Below, piece by piece: positions 8,407 to 17,434 of a DNA stretch of 64,000 bases. The stretch comes from Lysobacteraceae bacterium P (GTDB taxonomy: Bacteria; Pseudomonadota; Gammaproteobacteria; Xanthomonadales; Xanthomonadaceae). The stretch lies in contig SCOX01000012.1 in NCBI GenBank assembly GCA_005503055.1, positions 1 through 64,000 of the forward strand, written 5' to 3'. The notes under the pieces are model-generated. The model was not told where the DNA came from. It made no database searches and saw only the letters and a program-made list of their open reading frames with translations. How positions within the stretch are numbered: position 1 is the stretch's first letter; every line of letters starts with the position of its first letter. Made by a program: the position numbers and the translations under genes.

Positions 8407-10199
8407 GCCGCATCCTGCCAGGGCCGCGACAGGCGCATGGCGGCGTTGATCAGGCCGACGTGCGAATAGGTCTGCGGGAAGTTGCCCCAGGCCTCGCCGC
8501 CGTCGAATTCCAGGTCTTCCGACAGCAGCCCGAGCGGATTGCGCCGCGCGAGGATACGTTCGAACAGCACGCGCGCCTCTTCCTGCCGGCCGATCGATGC
8601 GAGCGCGTCGATGTACCAGAACGTGCAGATGGTGAAGCTGGTTTCCGGTGCACCGAAATCGTCCGGCGCGACGTAGCGGAACAGCGCATCGCCGCGCTTG
8701 AGATCCTTGCCGATCGCCTCGACCGTGCGCACGAAGCGCGGATCCTCGGGCTTGACGAACCCCAGGTCGGCGAGCAGCAGCAGCGAAGCATCCAGGCGGT
8801 TGCCGTCGAGGGCCTCGACGAAATGGCCCAGTTCCTCGTTGTAGGCGTGGGCGATGATGCGTGCGTGGATTTCGTCCGCGCGCTGTCGCCACAGTTGCAC
8901 CTGCGGCGCCAGGCGCAGGTGCACCGCGATGCGTGCGAGGCGATCGCAGGCGGCCCAGCACATCACGCTGGAATAGGTGTGTACTTCTTCGCGACCGCGG
9001 AATTCCCACAGGCCGGCATCGGGCTTGTCGTGCAGCGCATAGGCCAGCTCGCCCACGGGTTCGAGACGCTGGAATATCGAGGCATCGCCCACGTGCGCGA
9101 GGCGCTGGTCGAAGAACAGCTGCGTGGAGGCGAGCAACACGCTTCCGTACACATCGTGCTGTTTCTGCAGCCAAGCCAGGTTGCCGCGACGCACCGGACC
9201 CATGCCGCGATAGCCGGCCAGCGATTCGACTTCCGACTCGGCCAACTGTCGTTCGTAGCCCAGGCCGTACAGCGGTTGCAGCTCGCCGTCGGCGGAGGCG
9301 ACGTTGGCCACGTAACGCAGGTATTCCTCCATCGTGCGCGTCGCGCCGAGCCGGTTGAGCGCGCGCACGACGAAGGCGGAATCGCGCAGCCAGCAATAAC
9401 GGTAGTCCCAGTTGCGCACGGTGTTCGCCGCTTCCGGGATCGAAGTCGTCAACGCCGCCACGATCGCGCCGGTTTCGTCGTTCTGGCACAGCTTGAGCGT
9501 GATCGCGCTGCGGATCACCGCGTCCTGCCATTCCAGCGGGATCGACAGATTGCGCACCCAGTTGCGCCAGTAGTTGAGCGTCTGCTCTTCCGCATTGCGC
9601 GCGAAGCCGGCGACGGACTGGGTGAGCGTTTCGTCGGGCCCGAGCACCAGGTGCACGTCGCGGTCGAGGATGAAGGGAAGCGCGCTGCGTACCAGCCGCA
9701 CCGGAACGTCGCTGGTCAGGCGCAGGGTGAAGTCGGGAATGAGATAGCGGATGTGGTTGCTGCCCCAGGTGACCTCGGGCTGCACTGCTCCGTACTCCGC
9801 CAGCGGCCGAAGGCGGATGCGGATGCGCGGCATGCCGGAGAGCGGGCGCAGTCGCCGCACTAGCATTACCGGGCGATAGAAGCGGTCGTTCTGGTGCCAG
9901 CGCGGCGCGAAATCGACGATCTCCACCGCGCCGCCGTGCGCATCGCGCAGCACGGTGCGCAGCATCGCGGTATTGGTGATGTACGACTGCTCGGCTTCGA
10001 CGAAGTTCTCCAGTTCGATCGACCAGTCGCCGCCGTCGTGTTCGCGCGGCGAGAGCAGTGCGCAGAACGTGGGATCGCCGTCGAAGGCGGGCACGCAGCC
10101 CCAGACGATGCGGGCGTGCGCGTCCACCAGCGCGGCGACGCTGCCGTTGCCGATGAGGCCCAGGTCCAGGCTGGAAGGAAGAGCGTCGGGGGCTGTCAT
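8403..10199 (-). CDS. Glycoside hydrolase family 15 protein (glucoamylase or trehalase-like)
   Basis: This 598-residue protein has an N-terminal beta-sandwich domain (about residues 1-230) and an (alpha/alpha)6 barrel. The barrel carries GH15 motifs: NWDYRYCWLRDSAFVVRAL near 285, PLYGLGYERQLAESEVESL, GLWEFRG, and the C-terminal EAWGNFPQTYSHVGLINAA. There is no signal peptide, so it acts in the cytoplasm. GH15 proteins hydrolyse alpha-1,4 glucans, and some actinobacterial and archaeal members are trehalases. Its place between otsB and otsA, with a 4-bp overlap to otsA, suggests a role in trehalose turnover or in supplying glucose. The exact substrate is an inference from context. Confidence 0.85.
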   Translation of the reverse strand: MTAPDALPSSLDLGLIGNGSVAALVDAHARIVWGCVPAFDGDPTFCALLSPREHDGGDWSIELENFVEAEQSYITNTAMLRTVLRDAHGGAVEIVDFAPRWHQNDRFYRPVMLVRRLRPLSGMPRIRIRLRPLAEYGAVQPEVTWGSNHIRYLIPDFTLRLTSDVPVRLVRSALPFILDRDVHLVLGPDETLTQSVAGFARNAEEQTLNYWRNWVRNLSIPLEWQDAVIRSAITLKLCQNDETGAIVAALTTSIPEAANTVRNWDYRYCWLRDSAFVVRALNRLGATRTMEEYLRYVANVASADGELQPLYGLGYERQLAESEVESLAGYRGMGPVRRGNLAWLQKQHDVYGSVLLASTQLFFDQRLAHVGDASIFQRLEPVGELAYALHDKPDAGLWEFRGREEVHTYSSVMCWAACDRLARIAVHLRLAPQVQLWRQRADEIHARIIAHAYNEELGHFVEALDGNRLDASLLLLADLGFVKPEDPRFVRTVEAIGKDLKRGDALFRYVAPDDFGAPETSFTICTFWYIDALASIGRQEEARVLFERILARRNPLGLLSEDLEFDGGEAWGNFPQTYSHVGLINAAMRLSRPWQDAA

Positions 10200-10219
10200 C
10201 GGTACTCCAGTGGATTCGT

Positions 10220-10258
10220 CGGATCAGTTCGTTGGATCAGTTCGTCGGATCAGTTCGT
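10220..10258. repeat. 13-bp tandem repeat, three units
   Basis: Three consecutive 13-bp units (CGGATCAGTTCGT, with the first base C or T) lie at 10220-10232, 10233-10245 and 10246-10258. A partial unit (TGGATTCGT) precedes them. The array sits 20 bp upstream of the GH15 start codon, in the otsB to GH15 gap, so it would lie in the 5' leader of GH15-otsA mRNA. Slippage there would change leader length but not any coding frame. Confidence 0.9.
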
Positions 10259-10303
10259 CAAAGCAGGGGCGCGCATGGACCCGCAGGTGCGTGGCGCCGG
10301 CGG

Positions 10304-11053
10304 TCACGTCAACGACAGGCTCTCGTCGAGCCAGGCGCGGACCGCCGCCGGATCGTGCAGGCCGTAGCGCGCCGCGCTGGGCTGGCGCGAACCCACGAGC
10401 ACGCCGAAGCCGCCGTGGGAGTTCACCGCCGCGAACGCGTGTTCGTCGGTGAGGTCGTCGCCGACGAACACCGGACGACGCCCGTGGAAGGGCGGGTGCG
10501 CGAGCATCTCCACCACCGCGCCGCCCTTGTGCGCGCCGTCGGGGCGCAGCTCCACCACCATGTTTCCCGGCTGCAGGTGATAGCCGGGCAGCTCGATCAG
10601 GATCGAGTCGGCGTACTGGCGCAGCAGGTCCTCAGCGTCCGGCGCGGCGCGCCAGTGCAAGGCGATGGTGGTGCCCTTGTCCTCGACGCGCGCGCCGGGG
10701 TAGCGCGTCGCCAGCGCCTGGCCCCAGGCCACGACTTCGTCGAGGGCACGCGGGCGCGGATGGCGCTCCTGATGGCCGTCTTCGCGACGTTCGAGCCCGT
10801 GCAGGCCCGTGGCCGGCAGCGTGAGCGGCGCGAACAGGGCGTCAAGCTGCGCCAGCCGGCGCCCGCTCACCAGCGCGAGCGCGCCGCCGAGGCGCTCGTG
10901 CAGCACGTCGAGTACATCGATGAGGCCCGGATCCACGAGCACGTCGCCGGGAATATCGGCGAAATCCAGCAGCGTTCCATCGACGTCCAGGAACAGCGCC
11001 CAATCGGGCGATACCGCGGGCGGGGCGGGGAGGGGGGAGGGCGATGCGGACAT
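10304..11053 (-). CDS. otsB: Trehalose-6-phosphate phosphatase
   Basis: OtsB removes phosphate from trehalose-6-phosphate to give trehalose. The 249-residue protein is a HAD-superfamily phosphatase: motif I FLDVDGTLLD carries the nucleophile Asp23 and the acid Asp25, ALVSGR is motif II, and FVGDDLTDEHAF with its Asp pair is motif IV. It is the first gene of the minus-strand trehalose set, followed by GH15 after 104 bp and then otsA. The Pro/Ser-rich N-terminus (first 16 residues) is poorly conserved in such proteins, so a slightly later start is possible. Its promoter region is shared with clpB and is full of short repeats. Confidence 0.94.
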   Translation of the reverse strand: MSASPSPLPAPPAVSPDWALFLDVDGTLLDFADIPGDVLVDPGLIDVLDVLHERLGGALALVSGRRLAQLDALFAPLTLPATGLHGLERREDGHQERHPRPRALDEVVAWGQALATRYPGARVEDKGTTIALHWRAAPDAEDLLRQYADSILIELPGYHLQPGNMVVELRPDGAHKGGAVVEMLAHPPFHGRRPVFVGDDLTDEHAFAAVNSHGGFGVLVGSRQPSAARYGLHDPAAVRAWLDESLSLT

Positions 11054-11126
11054 GCACGCATTGTGAACACGCGTATGTCAGCATCAGGTGGACGTGCCGT
11101 AAGCGCCCGCAACCTTTGCCCGCGCC

Positions 11127-11197
11127 GCTTGCCCGCGCTGCTTGTCAACGCGCTTGCCCACACCGCTTGCCCACACCGCTTGCCCCCACCGCTTGAA
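11127..11197. repeat. 13-bp tandem repeat with GCTTG core upstream of clpB
   Basis: The pentamer GCTTG recurs at 11127, 11140, 11152, 11165, 11178 and 11191, that is every 13 bp with one 12-bp step. The best-kept unit is CGCTTGCCCACAC. The last unit changes to GCTTGAA and supplies the -35 box of the clpB heat-shock promoter. The array lies between the divergent genes otsB and clpB. Confidence 0.85.
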
Positions 11198-11220
11198 TTG
11201 GACTGCCGAAGACCGCATCT
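11192..11220 (+). promoter_or_regulatory. Sigma-32 type heat-shock promoter of clpB
   Basis: CTTGAA at 11192-11197, a 15-nt spacer, then CCGCATCT at 11213-11220. This matches the RpoH consensus (CTTGAA, spacer of 11-16, CCCCATNT) with one mismatch. It ends 57 bp before the clpB start codon, a usual distance. ClpB is a classic heat-shock gene, so the context supports the call. The -35 box coincides with the last unit of the 13-bp repeat. Confidence 0.75.
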
Positions 11221-11277
11221 GGTGCGCATCGCGGCCCATCTTCACGGCGGCCGCCACACCATCTCGAGGAACCTTCC

Positions 11278-13863
11278 ATGCGAATGGACAAGCTCACCTC
11301 GCGCTTCCAGCAGGCCTTGCAGGACGCGCAATCGCTGGCGTTGGGGCGGGACCACAGCGTCATCGAACCCGTGCACCTGATGACCGCGTTGCTGGAACAA
11401 GGCGGCGGCAGCACGCGCCCGCTGCTCGCGCAGGCCGGCGTGAACGTGCCGCTGCTGCGCGAACGCCTCGGCGAAGCGCTCGACAAACTGCCCAAGGTGA
11501 CCGGACAGGACGGGCAGATCAGCGTCGGCAACGACCTGGCGCGACTGCTCAACGTCACCGACAAGCTGGCCCAGCAGCGCGGCGACGCGTTCATCGCCAG
11601 CGAGCTGTTCGTGCTGGCCGCGCTGGACGACAACGGCGAGCTCGGTCGCGCACTGAAGGCCGCAGGCGCCAACAAACAGAAACTGGAAGCGGCCATCGAC
11701 AAGGTCCGTGGAGGCGAGAGCGTGCAGTCCGAAAACGCCGAAGACCAGCGCCAGGCGCTGGAGAAGTACACCATCGACCTCACCGCGCGTGCGGAAAGCG
11801 GCAAGCTCGATCCGGTCATCGGTCGCGATGAGGAAATCCGCCGCACCATCCAGGTCCTGCAGCGCCGCACCAAGAACAACCCGGTGCTGATCGGCGAACC
11901 GGGCGTGGGCAAGACCGCGATCGTCGAAGGCCTCGCCCAGCGCATGATCAACGGCGAAGTGCCCGAAGGCCTGCGTGGCAGGCGCGTGCTCTCGCTCGAC
12001 ATGGGCGCGCTGATCGCCGGCGCGAAATTCCGTGGCGAGTTCGAGGAACGCCTGAAGGCCGTGCTCAACGACCTGGCCAAGAGCGAAGGCCAGGTCATTC
12101 TCTTCATCGACGAACTGCACACCATGGTCGGCGCCGGCAAGGCCGAGGGCGCGATGGACGCGGGCAACATGCTCAAGCCGGCGCTCGCGCGCGGCGAGCT
12201 GCACTGCATCGGCGCGACCACGCTGGACGAATACCGCCAGTACATCGAAAAGGACGCCGCGCTGGAACGCCGATTCCAGAAGGTGTTCGTCGGCGAGCCG
12301 AGCGTGGAGGACACCATCGCCATCCTGCGCGGTCTGAAGGAAAAATATGCCGTGCACCACGGCGTGGAGATCACCGATCCGGCGATCGTCGCCGCGGCCA
12401 CGCTGTCCAACCGCTACATCGCCGACCGCCAGCTGCCCGACAAGGCCATCGACCTGATGGACGAGGCGGCTTCGCGCATCCGCATGGAGATCGACTCCAA
12501 GCCGGAAGAGCTCGACCGCAAGGAGCGTCGCCTGATCCAGCTCAAGATCCAGCGCGAGGCGCTGAAGAAGGAGAAGGACGCCGAATCCAAACAGCGCCTG
12601 GCCGACCTTGAAGAGGAGATCGCGCGCCTGGAGCGCGAGTTCAACGACCTTGAGGAAATCTGGAAAGCCGAGAAGGCCACGCTGCAGGGCGCGACGAAGA
12701 TCAAGGAGCAGATCGAGGCCGCGCGCCTGGAACTGGAAGCCGCGCAACGCAAGCAGGACTTCGCCAGGATGAGCGAGATCCAGTACGGGACGCTGCCGGA
12801 GCTGGACAAGCAGCTGCGTGCCGCGCAGGAAGCCGAGACGAAGGGCTTCACGCTGCTGCAGGACAAGGTCACCGCGGAGGAGATCGCGCAGGTCGTCGCG
12901 CGCTGGACCGGCATTCCGGTCAGCAAGATGCTCGAAGGCGAGCGCGAGAAGCTGCTGCGCATGGAAGAGCATCTGCACATGCGCGTGGTCGGCCAGGACG
13001 AAGCGATCAAGGTCGTGTCCGACGCGGTGCGACGTTCGCGTGCGGGCCTTTCCGATCCGAACCGTCCTTCGGGCTCGTTCCTGTTCCTCGGTCCCACCGG
13101 CGTGGGCAAGACCGAACTGAGCAAGGCGCTCGCCGAATTCCTGTTCGACTCGTCCGATGCGATGGTGCGCATCGACATGAGCGAGTTCATGGAGAAGCAT
13201 TCGGTGAGCCGGCTCGTCGGCGCGCCTCCGGGCTACGTCGGTTACGAAGAAGGCGGCTACCTCACCGAAGCCGTGCGTCGTCGTCCGTACAGCGTGATCC
13301 TGCTCGACGAAGTCGAGAAGGCGCATCCGGACGTGTTCAACATCCTGCTGCAGGTGCTCGACGACGGCCGCCTCACCGACGGCCAGGGCCGCACGGTGGA
13401 CTTCCGCAACACGGTGATCGTGATGACGAGCAACCTGGGCAGCCAGATGATCCAGGAGATGGCAGGCGACGATTCGCCCCAGGCCTACCTGCAGATGAAG
13501 AGCGCGGTGATGGGCGTGGTGCAGTCGCACTTCCGTCCGGAGTTCATCAACCGCCTCGACGACATCGTCGTCTTCCATCCGCTGGACAAGCAGCAGATTC
13601 GCCAGATCGCGCGCTTCCAGATCAGCGGCCTGGAAAAGCGACTGGCCGAGCGCGGCTTGAAGATGGACCTGTCCGACGACGCGCTCACGCTGCTGGGCAA
13701 CGTCGGATTCGACCCGGTGTACGGCGCGCGACCGCTCAAGCGCGCGATCCAGCAGCAGCTGGAGAATCCGCTCGCGCAGAAGATCCTCGCGGGCGAGTTC
13801 GTCAGCGGCGACACCGTGCAGGTGAGCGCCGAAGGCGGGCATCTGGTGTTCCGCAAGGCCTGA
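11278..13863 (+). CDS. clpB: ATP-dependent disaggregase ClpB
   Basis: ClpB is a hexameric AAA+ chaperone that threads aggregated proteins out of clumps, working with DnaK. The 861-residue protein opens with [20 protein letters not shown], matching the ClpB N-terminus. It has a Clp N-domain (about 1-145), a first AAA+ module with Walker A GEPGVGKT at 206-213, a charged coiled-coil middle domain (about 400-530, rich in Glu, Lys and Arg), and a second module with Walker A GPTGVGKT at 605-612. No ClpP-binding loop is expected, since ClpB acts without ClpP. It is a single-gene unit with a sigma-32 promoter and a hairpin after the stop. Confidence 0.97.
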   Translation: MRMDKLTSRFQQALQDAQSLALGRDHSVIEPVHLMTALLEQGGGSTRPLLAQAGVNVPLLRERLGEALDKLPKVTGQDGQISVGNDLARLLNVTDKLAQQRGDAFIASELFVLAALDDNGELGRALKAAGANKQKLEAAIDKVRGGESVQSENAEDQRQALEKYTIDLTARAESGKLDPVIGRDEEIRRTIQVLQRRTKNNPVLIGEPGVGKTAIVEGLAQRMINGEVPEGLRGRRVLSLDMGALIAGAKFRGEFEERLKAVLNDLAKSEGQVILFIDELHTMVGAGKAEGAMDAGNMLKPALARGELHCIGATTLDEYRQYIEKDAALERRFQKVFVGEPSVEDTIAILRGLKEKYAVHHGVEITDPAIVAAATLSNRYIADRQLPDKAIDLMDEAASRIRMEIDSKPEELDRKERRLIQLKIQREALKKEKDAESKQRLADLEEEIARLEREFNDLEEIWKAEKATLQGATKIKEQIEAARLELEAAQRKQDFARMSEIQYGTLPELDKQLRAAQEAETKGFTLLQDKVTAEEIAQVVARWTGIPVSKMLEGEREKLLRMEEHLHMRVVGQDEAIKVVSDAVRRSRAGLSDPNRPSGSFLFLGPTGVGKTELSKALAEFLFDSSDAMVRIDMSEFMEKHSVSRLVGAPPGYVGYEEGGYLTEAVRRRPYSVILLDEVEKAHPDVFNILLQVLDDGRLTDGQGRTVDFRNTVIVMTSNLGSQMIQEMAGDDSPQAYLQMKSAVMGVVQSHFRPEFINRLDDIVVFHPLDKQQIRQIARFQISGLEKRLAERGLKMDLSDDALTLLGNVGFDPVYGARPLKRAIQQQLENPLAQKILAGEFVSGDTVQVSAEGGHLVFRKA

Positions 13864-13902
13864 GATCGCAGGGCTGCACCGCGGTGCCGCACGGCCCCGT
13901 CC

Positions 13903-13931
13903 ATCGCCCGGCCCCGACGTGGCCGGGCGAT
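13903..13931 (+). terminator. Hairpin after clpB
   Basis: An 11-bp perfect stem (ATCGCCCGGCC at 13903-13913 with GGCCGGGCGAT at 13921-13931) closes a 7-nt loop, 40 bp past the clpB stop. No T-run follows, so intrinsic termination would be weak. It may protect the 3' end or act with Rho. Confidence 0.5.
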
Positions 13932-14001
13932 CCGCACATGAGCGATCGCCATACCCCACCGTCGTGCGCGACGCCGCACTGCTGCTAAGATGCCCGCGCC
14001 C

Positions 14002-14202
14002 AAGGTGATCGTCGGTTTGTCCGGCGGTTGAAACGGGAATCCGGTGCGCCGTCGTGTTCCGCACGTCGACAATTCCGGAGCTGCCCCCGCAACGGTAGGC
14101 GAGACAAGGTTCCGCACACAGCCACTGTGCTCACGCATGGGAAGGCGCGGACCGGAAGCGCAGGAACTCCTGCCTTCGCTCGCGAGCCCGGAGACCGGCC
14201 TT
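14002..14202 (+). promoter_or_regulatory. Cobalamin (AdoCbl) riboswitch
   Basis: The aptamer shows the conserved blocks in order: GGGAATCCGGTG (14035-14046), the B12-box core CTGCCCCCGCAACGGTA (14081-14097), GCCACTG, GGGAAGGCGC, and the 3' AGCCCGGAGACCGGCC ending near 14200. The 3' end can pair with AAGGTGATC at 14002 to close P1. A likely -10 box, TAAGAT, lies at 13986-13991, which would start transcription right at the aptamer. Between aptamer and btuB start is a GC-rich stretch with a possible stem (GCGACAT near 14205 with ATGTCGTGC near 14227). High B12 should shut down the whole downstream chain; whether by termination or by masking the ribosome site is not clear. Confidence 0.93.
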
Positions 14203-14328
14203 GTGCGACATGACATGCGGTGGGCGATGTCGTGCGGCCCCGGCTTCGCCGTGCGCCGTCATGCCCCTCCTTCCGCCTGTCCTTTCCCAACGGTCCCGCG
14301 CGGGCAGGCGCGGTCAAGGAGTGTGTCA

Positions 14329-16194
14329 GTGCATCCGCATTACCCTGTTTTCCGCCGCCGTGCGCTGGCGGCGTCGTTGTCGTGTTCCCTTTTCCTCGCG
14401 GCGACGCCGGCCCTGGCCGACGATGCTGCGACCGACCTGGACCAGGTCGTCGTCACCGCCACGCGCACCGCGCAGACGCAGGACCAGACGCTCGCGGCGA
14501 TCACCGTGATCGATCGCGCCGAGATCGAGCGTTTGCAGCCGCTCTCGCTGCCCGATCTGTTGACGGGCCGGCCCGGCATTTCCATCGCCAACAACGGCGG
14601 CCCGGGCAAATCCACCTCCGTGTTCATGCGCGGCACCGAATCCGATCACGTGCTAGTGCTCATCGACGGCATCAAGATCGGTTCGGCCACCAGCGGCGGT
14701 GCGTCGCTGCAGGACATTCCGGTCGAGCAGATCGAGCGCATCGAAATCGTGCGCGGTCCGTTCTCCAGCCTGTACGGTTCCGAGGCGCTGGGCGGCGTGA
14801 TCCAGATCTTCACCCGCCGCCCGAACGGCACGTTCTCGCCCAGCGCGAGCGCCGCCGTCGGCAGCCACAACCTGCAGCGCTTCGCCGCTGGCGTGAGCGG
14901 TCGCGCGAAAGACGCCGAACAGGGCGGCTGGTACGCCATCAACGCCGCGCACGAAGACACCGACGGCATCAATGCCTACCGCGGCACGCGCAACTTCGAT
15001 CCCGACAAGGACGGCTATCGCAACGACTCGCTGACGTTGCAGGGCGGTTACCGCTTCAGCGATGAATGGGACGCCGACCTGCGCGCCTTCCGTGCCGAAG
15101 GCAACAACGAGTACGACGGCAGCGCCAACAACGAAGCCGACACCGTGCAGCAGGTGATCGGCGGCCGCGTGCGCTACGCGCCGGGCGAACGCCTGAAGTT
15201 CACCGCCAGCCTGGGCTCCAGCGCCGACCTCAGCGAGAACTTCCTCAACGGCGTCTACTCGTCCACGTTCGACACGCGGCGCGAGCTGGGCTCGCTGCAG
15301 GCGGACATCGGCATCGCCACCGGCCTGCTGACGCTGGGCTTCGACTGGCTCGGCGACAAGGTGCACAGCAATACCGACTATGCGCGCGACCGTCGCATCA
15401 ATCGCGGCGTGTTCGGCCAGTGGCAGCAGGAGTTTGGCACGCAATCGCTGCAGGCGAGCGCGCGCCGCGACGACGACAGCCAGTTCGGCGGCGAAACCAC
15501 CGGCAGCGTGCTGTGGGGTTGGAACTTCACCCGCGCATTGCGCTTGAGCGCCAGCTACGGCACCGCGTTCAAGGCGCCGACGTTCAACGAGCTCTACTTC
15601 CCCGGCTACGGCAATCCCGACCTCGGTCCGGAGACGTCACGTAGCTTCGAACTGGGTTTGCGTGGCGAGCACGACTGGGGCAAGTGGTCGCTCAACGCGT
15701 TCGACACGAAGATCGACGACCTGATCGCGTTCGATGCCTCGCTGGGCGACATGGGCGGTCCGAACAACATCGATCGGGCGCGCATCCAGGGCGTGGAAGT
15801 CACGACGGGCGTGGAGTGGTTCGACTGGAACCTGCGCGGCAGCCTGACCTGGCTCGATCCGCGCAACGACGGCGACAACCCCAACCACGACAAGCTGCTG
15901 CCGCGGCGAGCGAAGGAAACCGGGCGCATCGATGCGGACCGTCGTTTCGGCCGTTTCAGCGTGGGTGCCAGCGTCATCGGCATCGGTCAGCGTTACGACA
16001 ACCTGGCCAACACCACGCGCATGGCGGGCTACGGCCTGACGGACGTGCGCGCGGGCTTCGCCTTCACCGATGCGTGGAGCGTGCAGGCCTCGCTTAACAA
16101 CGCCTTCGACAAGCGTTACGAAACCGCCGCGCTCTACAGCCAGCCGGGCCGCAATTGGCTGTTGACCGTGCGTTACCAACCCGTCGTCCGCTGA
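14329..16194 (+). CDS. btuB: TonB-dependent vitamin B12 receptor BtuB
   Basis: BtuB imports cobalamin and other corrinoids across the outer membrane using TonB energy. From a GTG at 14329 the product is 621 residues, close to E. coli BtuB. This start is chosen because AAGGAG at 14316-14321 lies 7 nt upstream and a signal peptide follows directly (LAASLSCSLFLAATPALA). The mature protein has a TonB-box-like DQVVVTA, a plug domain (AITVIDRAEIERL to GGVIQIFTR) and a 22-strand type barrel ending in an aromatic C-terminal strand (NWLLTVRYQPVVR). The frame is open upstream through the riboswitch, so longer starts should be rejected. First gene of the B12 chain. Confidence 0.93.
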   Translation: MHPHYPVFRRRALAASLSCSLFLAATPALADDAATDLDQVVVTATRTAQTQDQTLAAITVIDRAEIERLQPLSLPDLLTGRPGISIANNGGPGKSTSVFMRGTESDHVLVLIDGIKIGSATSGGASLQDIPVEQIERIEIVRGPFSSLYGSEALGGVIQIFTRRPNGTFSPSASAAVGSHNLQRFAAGVSGRAKDAEQGGWYAINAAHEDTDGINAYRGTRNFDPDKDGYRNDSLTLQGGYRFSDEWDADLRAFRAEGNNEYDGSANNEADTVQQVIGGRVRYAPGERLKFTASLGSSADLSENFLNGVYSSTFDTRRELGSLQADIGIATGLLTLGFDWLGDKVHSNTDYARDRRINRGVFGQWQQEFGTQSLQASARRDDDSQFGGETTGSVLWGWNFTRALRLSASYGTAFKAPTFNELYFPGYGNPDLGPETSRSFELGLRGEHDWGKWSLNAFDTKIDDLIAFDASLGDMGGPNNIDRARIQGVEVTTGVEWFDWNLRGSLTWLDPRNDGDNPNHDKLLPRRAKETGRIDADRRFGRFSVGASVIGIGQRYDNLANTTRMAGYGLTDVRAGFAFTDAWSVQASLNNAFDKRYETAALYSQPGRNWLLTVRYQPVVR

Positions 16195-16227
16195 GCGGAC
16201 GCCTTCGCCACCCGAGAGGTCGGATAG

Positions 16228-16809
16228 ATGAACACCCTGCCACGTCCAGTCAACCTCGGCTTGTTCGCCGCCTTCGCCGCGCTGATGGTCGCCGCGCGCT
16301 TCCATCACTTCGGCGACGTGTTGCACCTGCCCGACGCGTCCATGGCGCTGTTCTTCCTCGGCGGACTGTACCTGCGCAAACACTGGCAGTTCGCCGTGTT
16401 CATCGGGTTGGCGGTGGCGATCGACTGGGTCGCCATCGAGCACGCCGGCGTCAGCGATTTCTGCGTGACGCCGGCGTATTCGTTCCTGCTGCCCGCGTAT
16501 GGCGTGCTCTGGTATGGCGGTCGCCTGTATGCGGATCGACTGCACGCACGCTGGGGATCGATGCTCGGCGCGGCAGGCGTGGGCCTGGTCGCCGCGTCGG
16601 TATCGTTCGCCATTTCCAACGGCGCGTTCTACTGGTTCGGCGGGCGTTACGAGAACCCGCACTTCGTCGAATACGTGGCGCGCGCATGGCAGTGGGGCCC
16701 GCTGTTCGTGCGCACGACGATGGTCTACATCGCCGTCGCGCTCGCGGTTCACGCGCTGGCGGCATGGGCGATGCGTGCCCGTGCCGCCCAGCACGCCTCC
16801 CACCGTTGA
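16228..16809 (+). CDS. btuM: BtuM-like solitary ECF S-component for cobalamin uptake, paralogue 1
   Basis: This 193-residue protein has about six hydrophobic segments and lies 33 bp after btuB under the B12 riboswitch. It resembles BtuM, a small membrane protein of Gram-negative bacteria that binds cobalamin without a dedicated ECF ATPase. In the Thiobacillus denitrificans protein a cysteine near position 80 ligates the cobalt. Here Cys79 stands in SDFCVTPAYSFLLPAY, the right place in length and context. Other conserved-looking parts are LPDASMALFFLGGLYLR and SNGAFYWFGGRYE. No ECF A or T component is nearby. The family call comes from recognition of size, topology and the cysteine motif, without an alignment. 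Confidence 0.75.
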   Translation: MNTLPRPVNLGLFAAFAALMVAARFHHFGDVLHLPDASMALFFLGGLYLRKHWQFAVFIGLAVAIDWVAIEHAGVSDFCVTPAYSFLLPAYGVLWYGGRLYADRLHARWGSMLGAAGVGLVAASVSFAISNGAFYWFGGRYENPHFVEYVARAWQWGPLFVRTTMVYIAVALAVHALAAWAMRARAAQHASHR

Positions 16810-16819
16810 GGACATCGCC

Positions 16820-17434
16820 ATGAGCACGCTCCGTCTTACCGCGAACCCGACCGCCCTGCCGCTGGACGCTTCGCGCGCGCAGATTCTCGTCGCCACCGCG
16901 CTCGCGACCCTGATGATCTGCACGCGTGGCCAGCACTTCGCCAGCGTGAACGCGCTGCCGAGCGCCTCGTGGGCCGTGTTCTTCCTCGCGGGCGCGATGC
17001 TGCGGCCGATGTGGGCGCTGCCGGCGTTCTTCGTGTTGTCGTCGCTGCTGGATTTCGCCAGTCTCGCCAGCGGCACGATCACCGACTGGTGCCTGTCGCC
17101 GGCGTACTGGGCAGTGGCGCTGGCGTACGCGGCGTTGTGGCTGGGAGGCACGCTGTACGCGCGCCTGCATCGCGATGGTTGGCGCGGCGTGCCGCGCCTG
17201 GCGCTGGTGCTGGTGGCGACCGCCAGCCTCGCGTACCTGATTTCCAAGGGCGGCTTCTACTTCTTCTCCGGCCGATACCCCGAGCCCACGCTCGCCGGTT
17301 TCATCACGCGTATTCCGCAGTACTACCCGCGCTCGCTCGGAACGCTCGCCGGCTACGTCGGTGTGGCGTTCGCGATCCGTGCGCTCGTGGTCGGCATCGT
17401 GGTGCGCGCGGCTCCCCGGAGTGCGCACGCGTGA
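16820..17434 (+). CDS. btuM: BtuM-like solitary ECF S-component for cobalamin uptake, paralogue 2
   Basis: This 204-residue protein is a clear paralogue of the preceding gene. Matching blocks are LPSASWAVFFLAGAMLR against LPDASMALFFLGGLYLR, ITDWCLSPAYWAVALAY against VSDFCVTPAYSFLLPAY, and SKGGFYFFSGRYPEP against SNGAFYWFGGRYENP. The putative cobalt-ligating cysteine is kept (Cys91). It has a longer N-terminus of about 12 residues and a second cysteine in the first helix (Cys34). It begins 10 bp after paralogue 1, and its stop overlaps the cobO GTG start. Two such genes in a row suggest either different corrinoid substrates or a hetero-oligomer; neither can be decided from sequence. Confidence 0.72.
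   Translation: MSTLRLTANPTALPLDASRAQILVATALATLMICTRGQHFASVNALPSASWAVFFLAGAMLRPMWALPAFFVLSSLLDFASLASGTITDWCLSPAYWAVALAYAALWLGGTLYARLHRDGWRGVPRLALVLVATASLAYLISKGGFYFFSGRYPEPTLAGFITRIPQYYPRSLGTLAGYVGVAFAIRALVVGIVVRAAPRSAHA

Noticed and set aside
14044-14328. N-terminal extension of BtuB into the riboswitch
   Set aside because: The frame is open, but the aptamer occupies this DNA. The signal peptide and ribosome site place the start at 14329.
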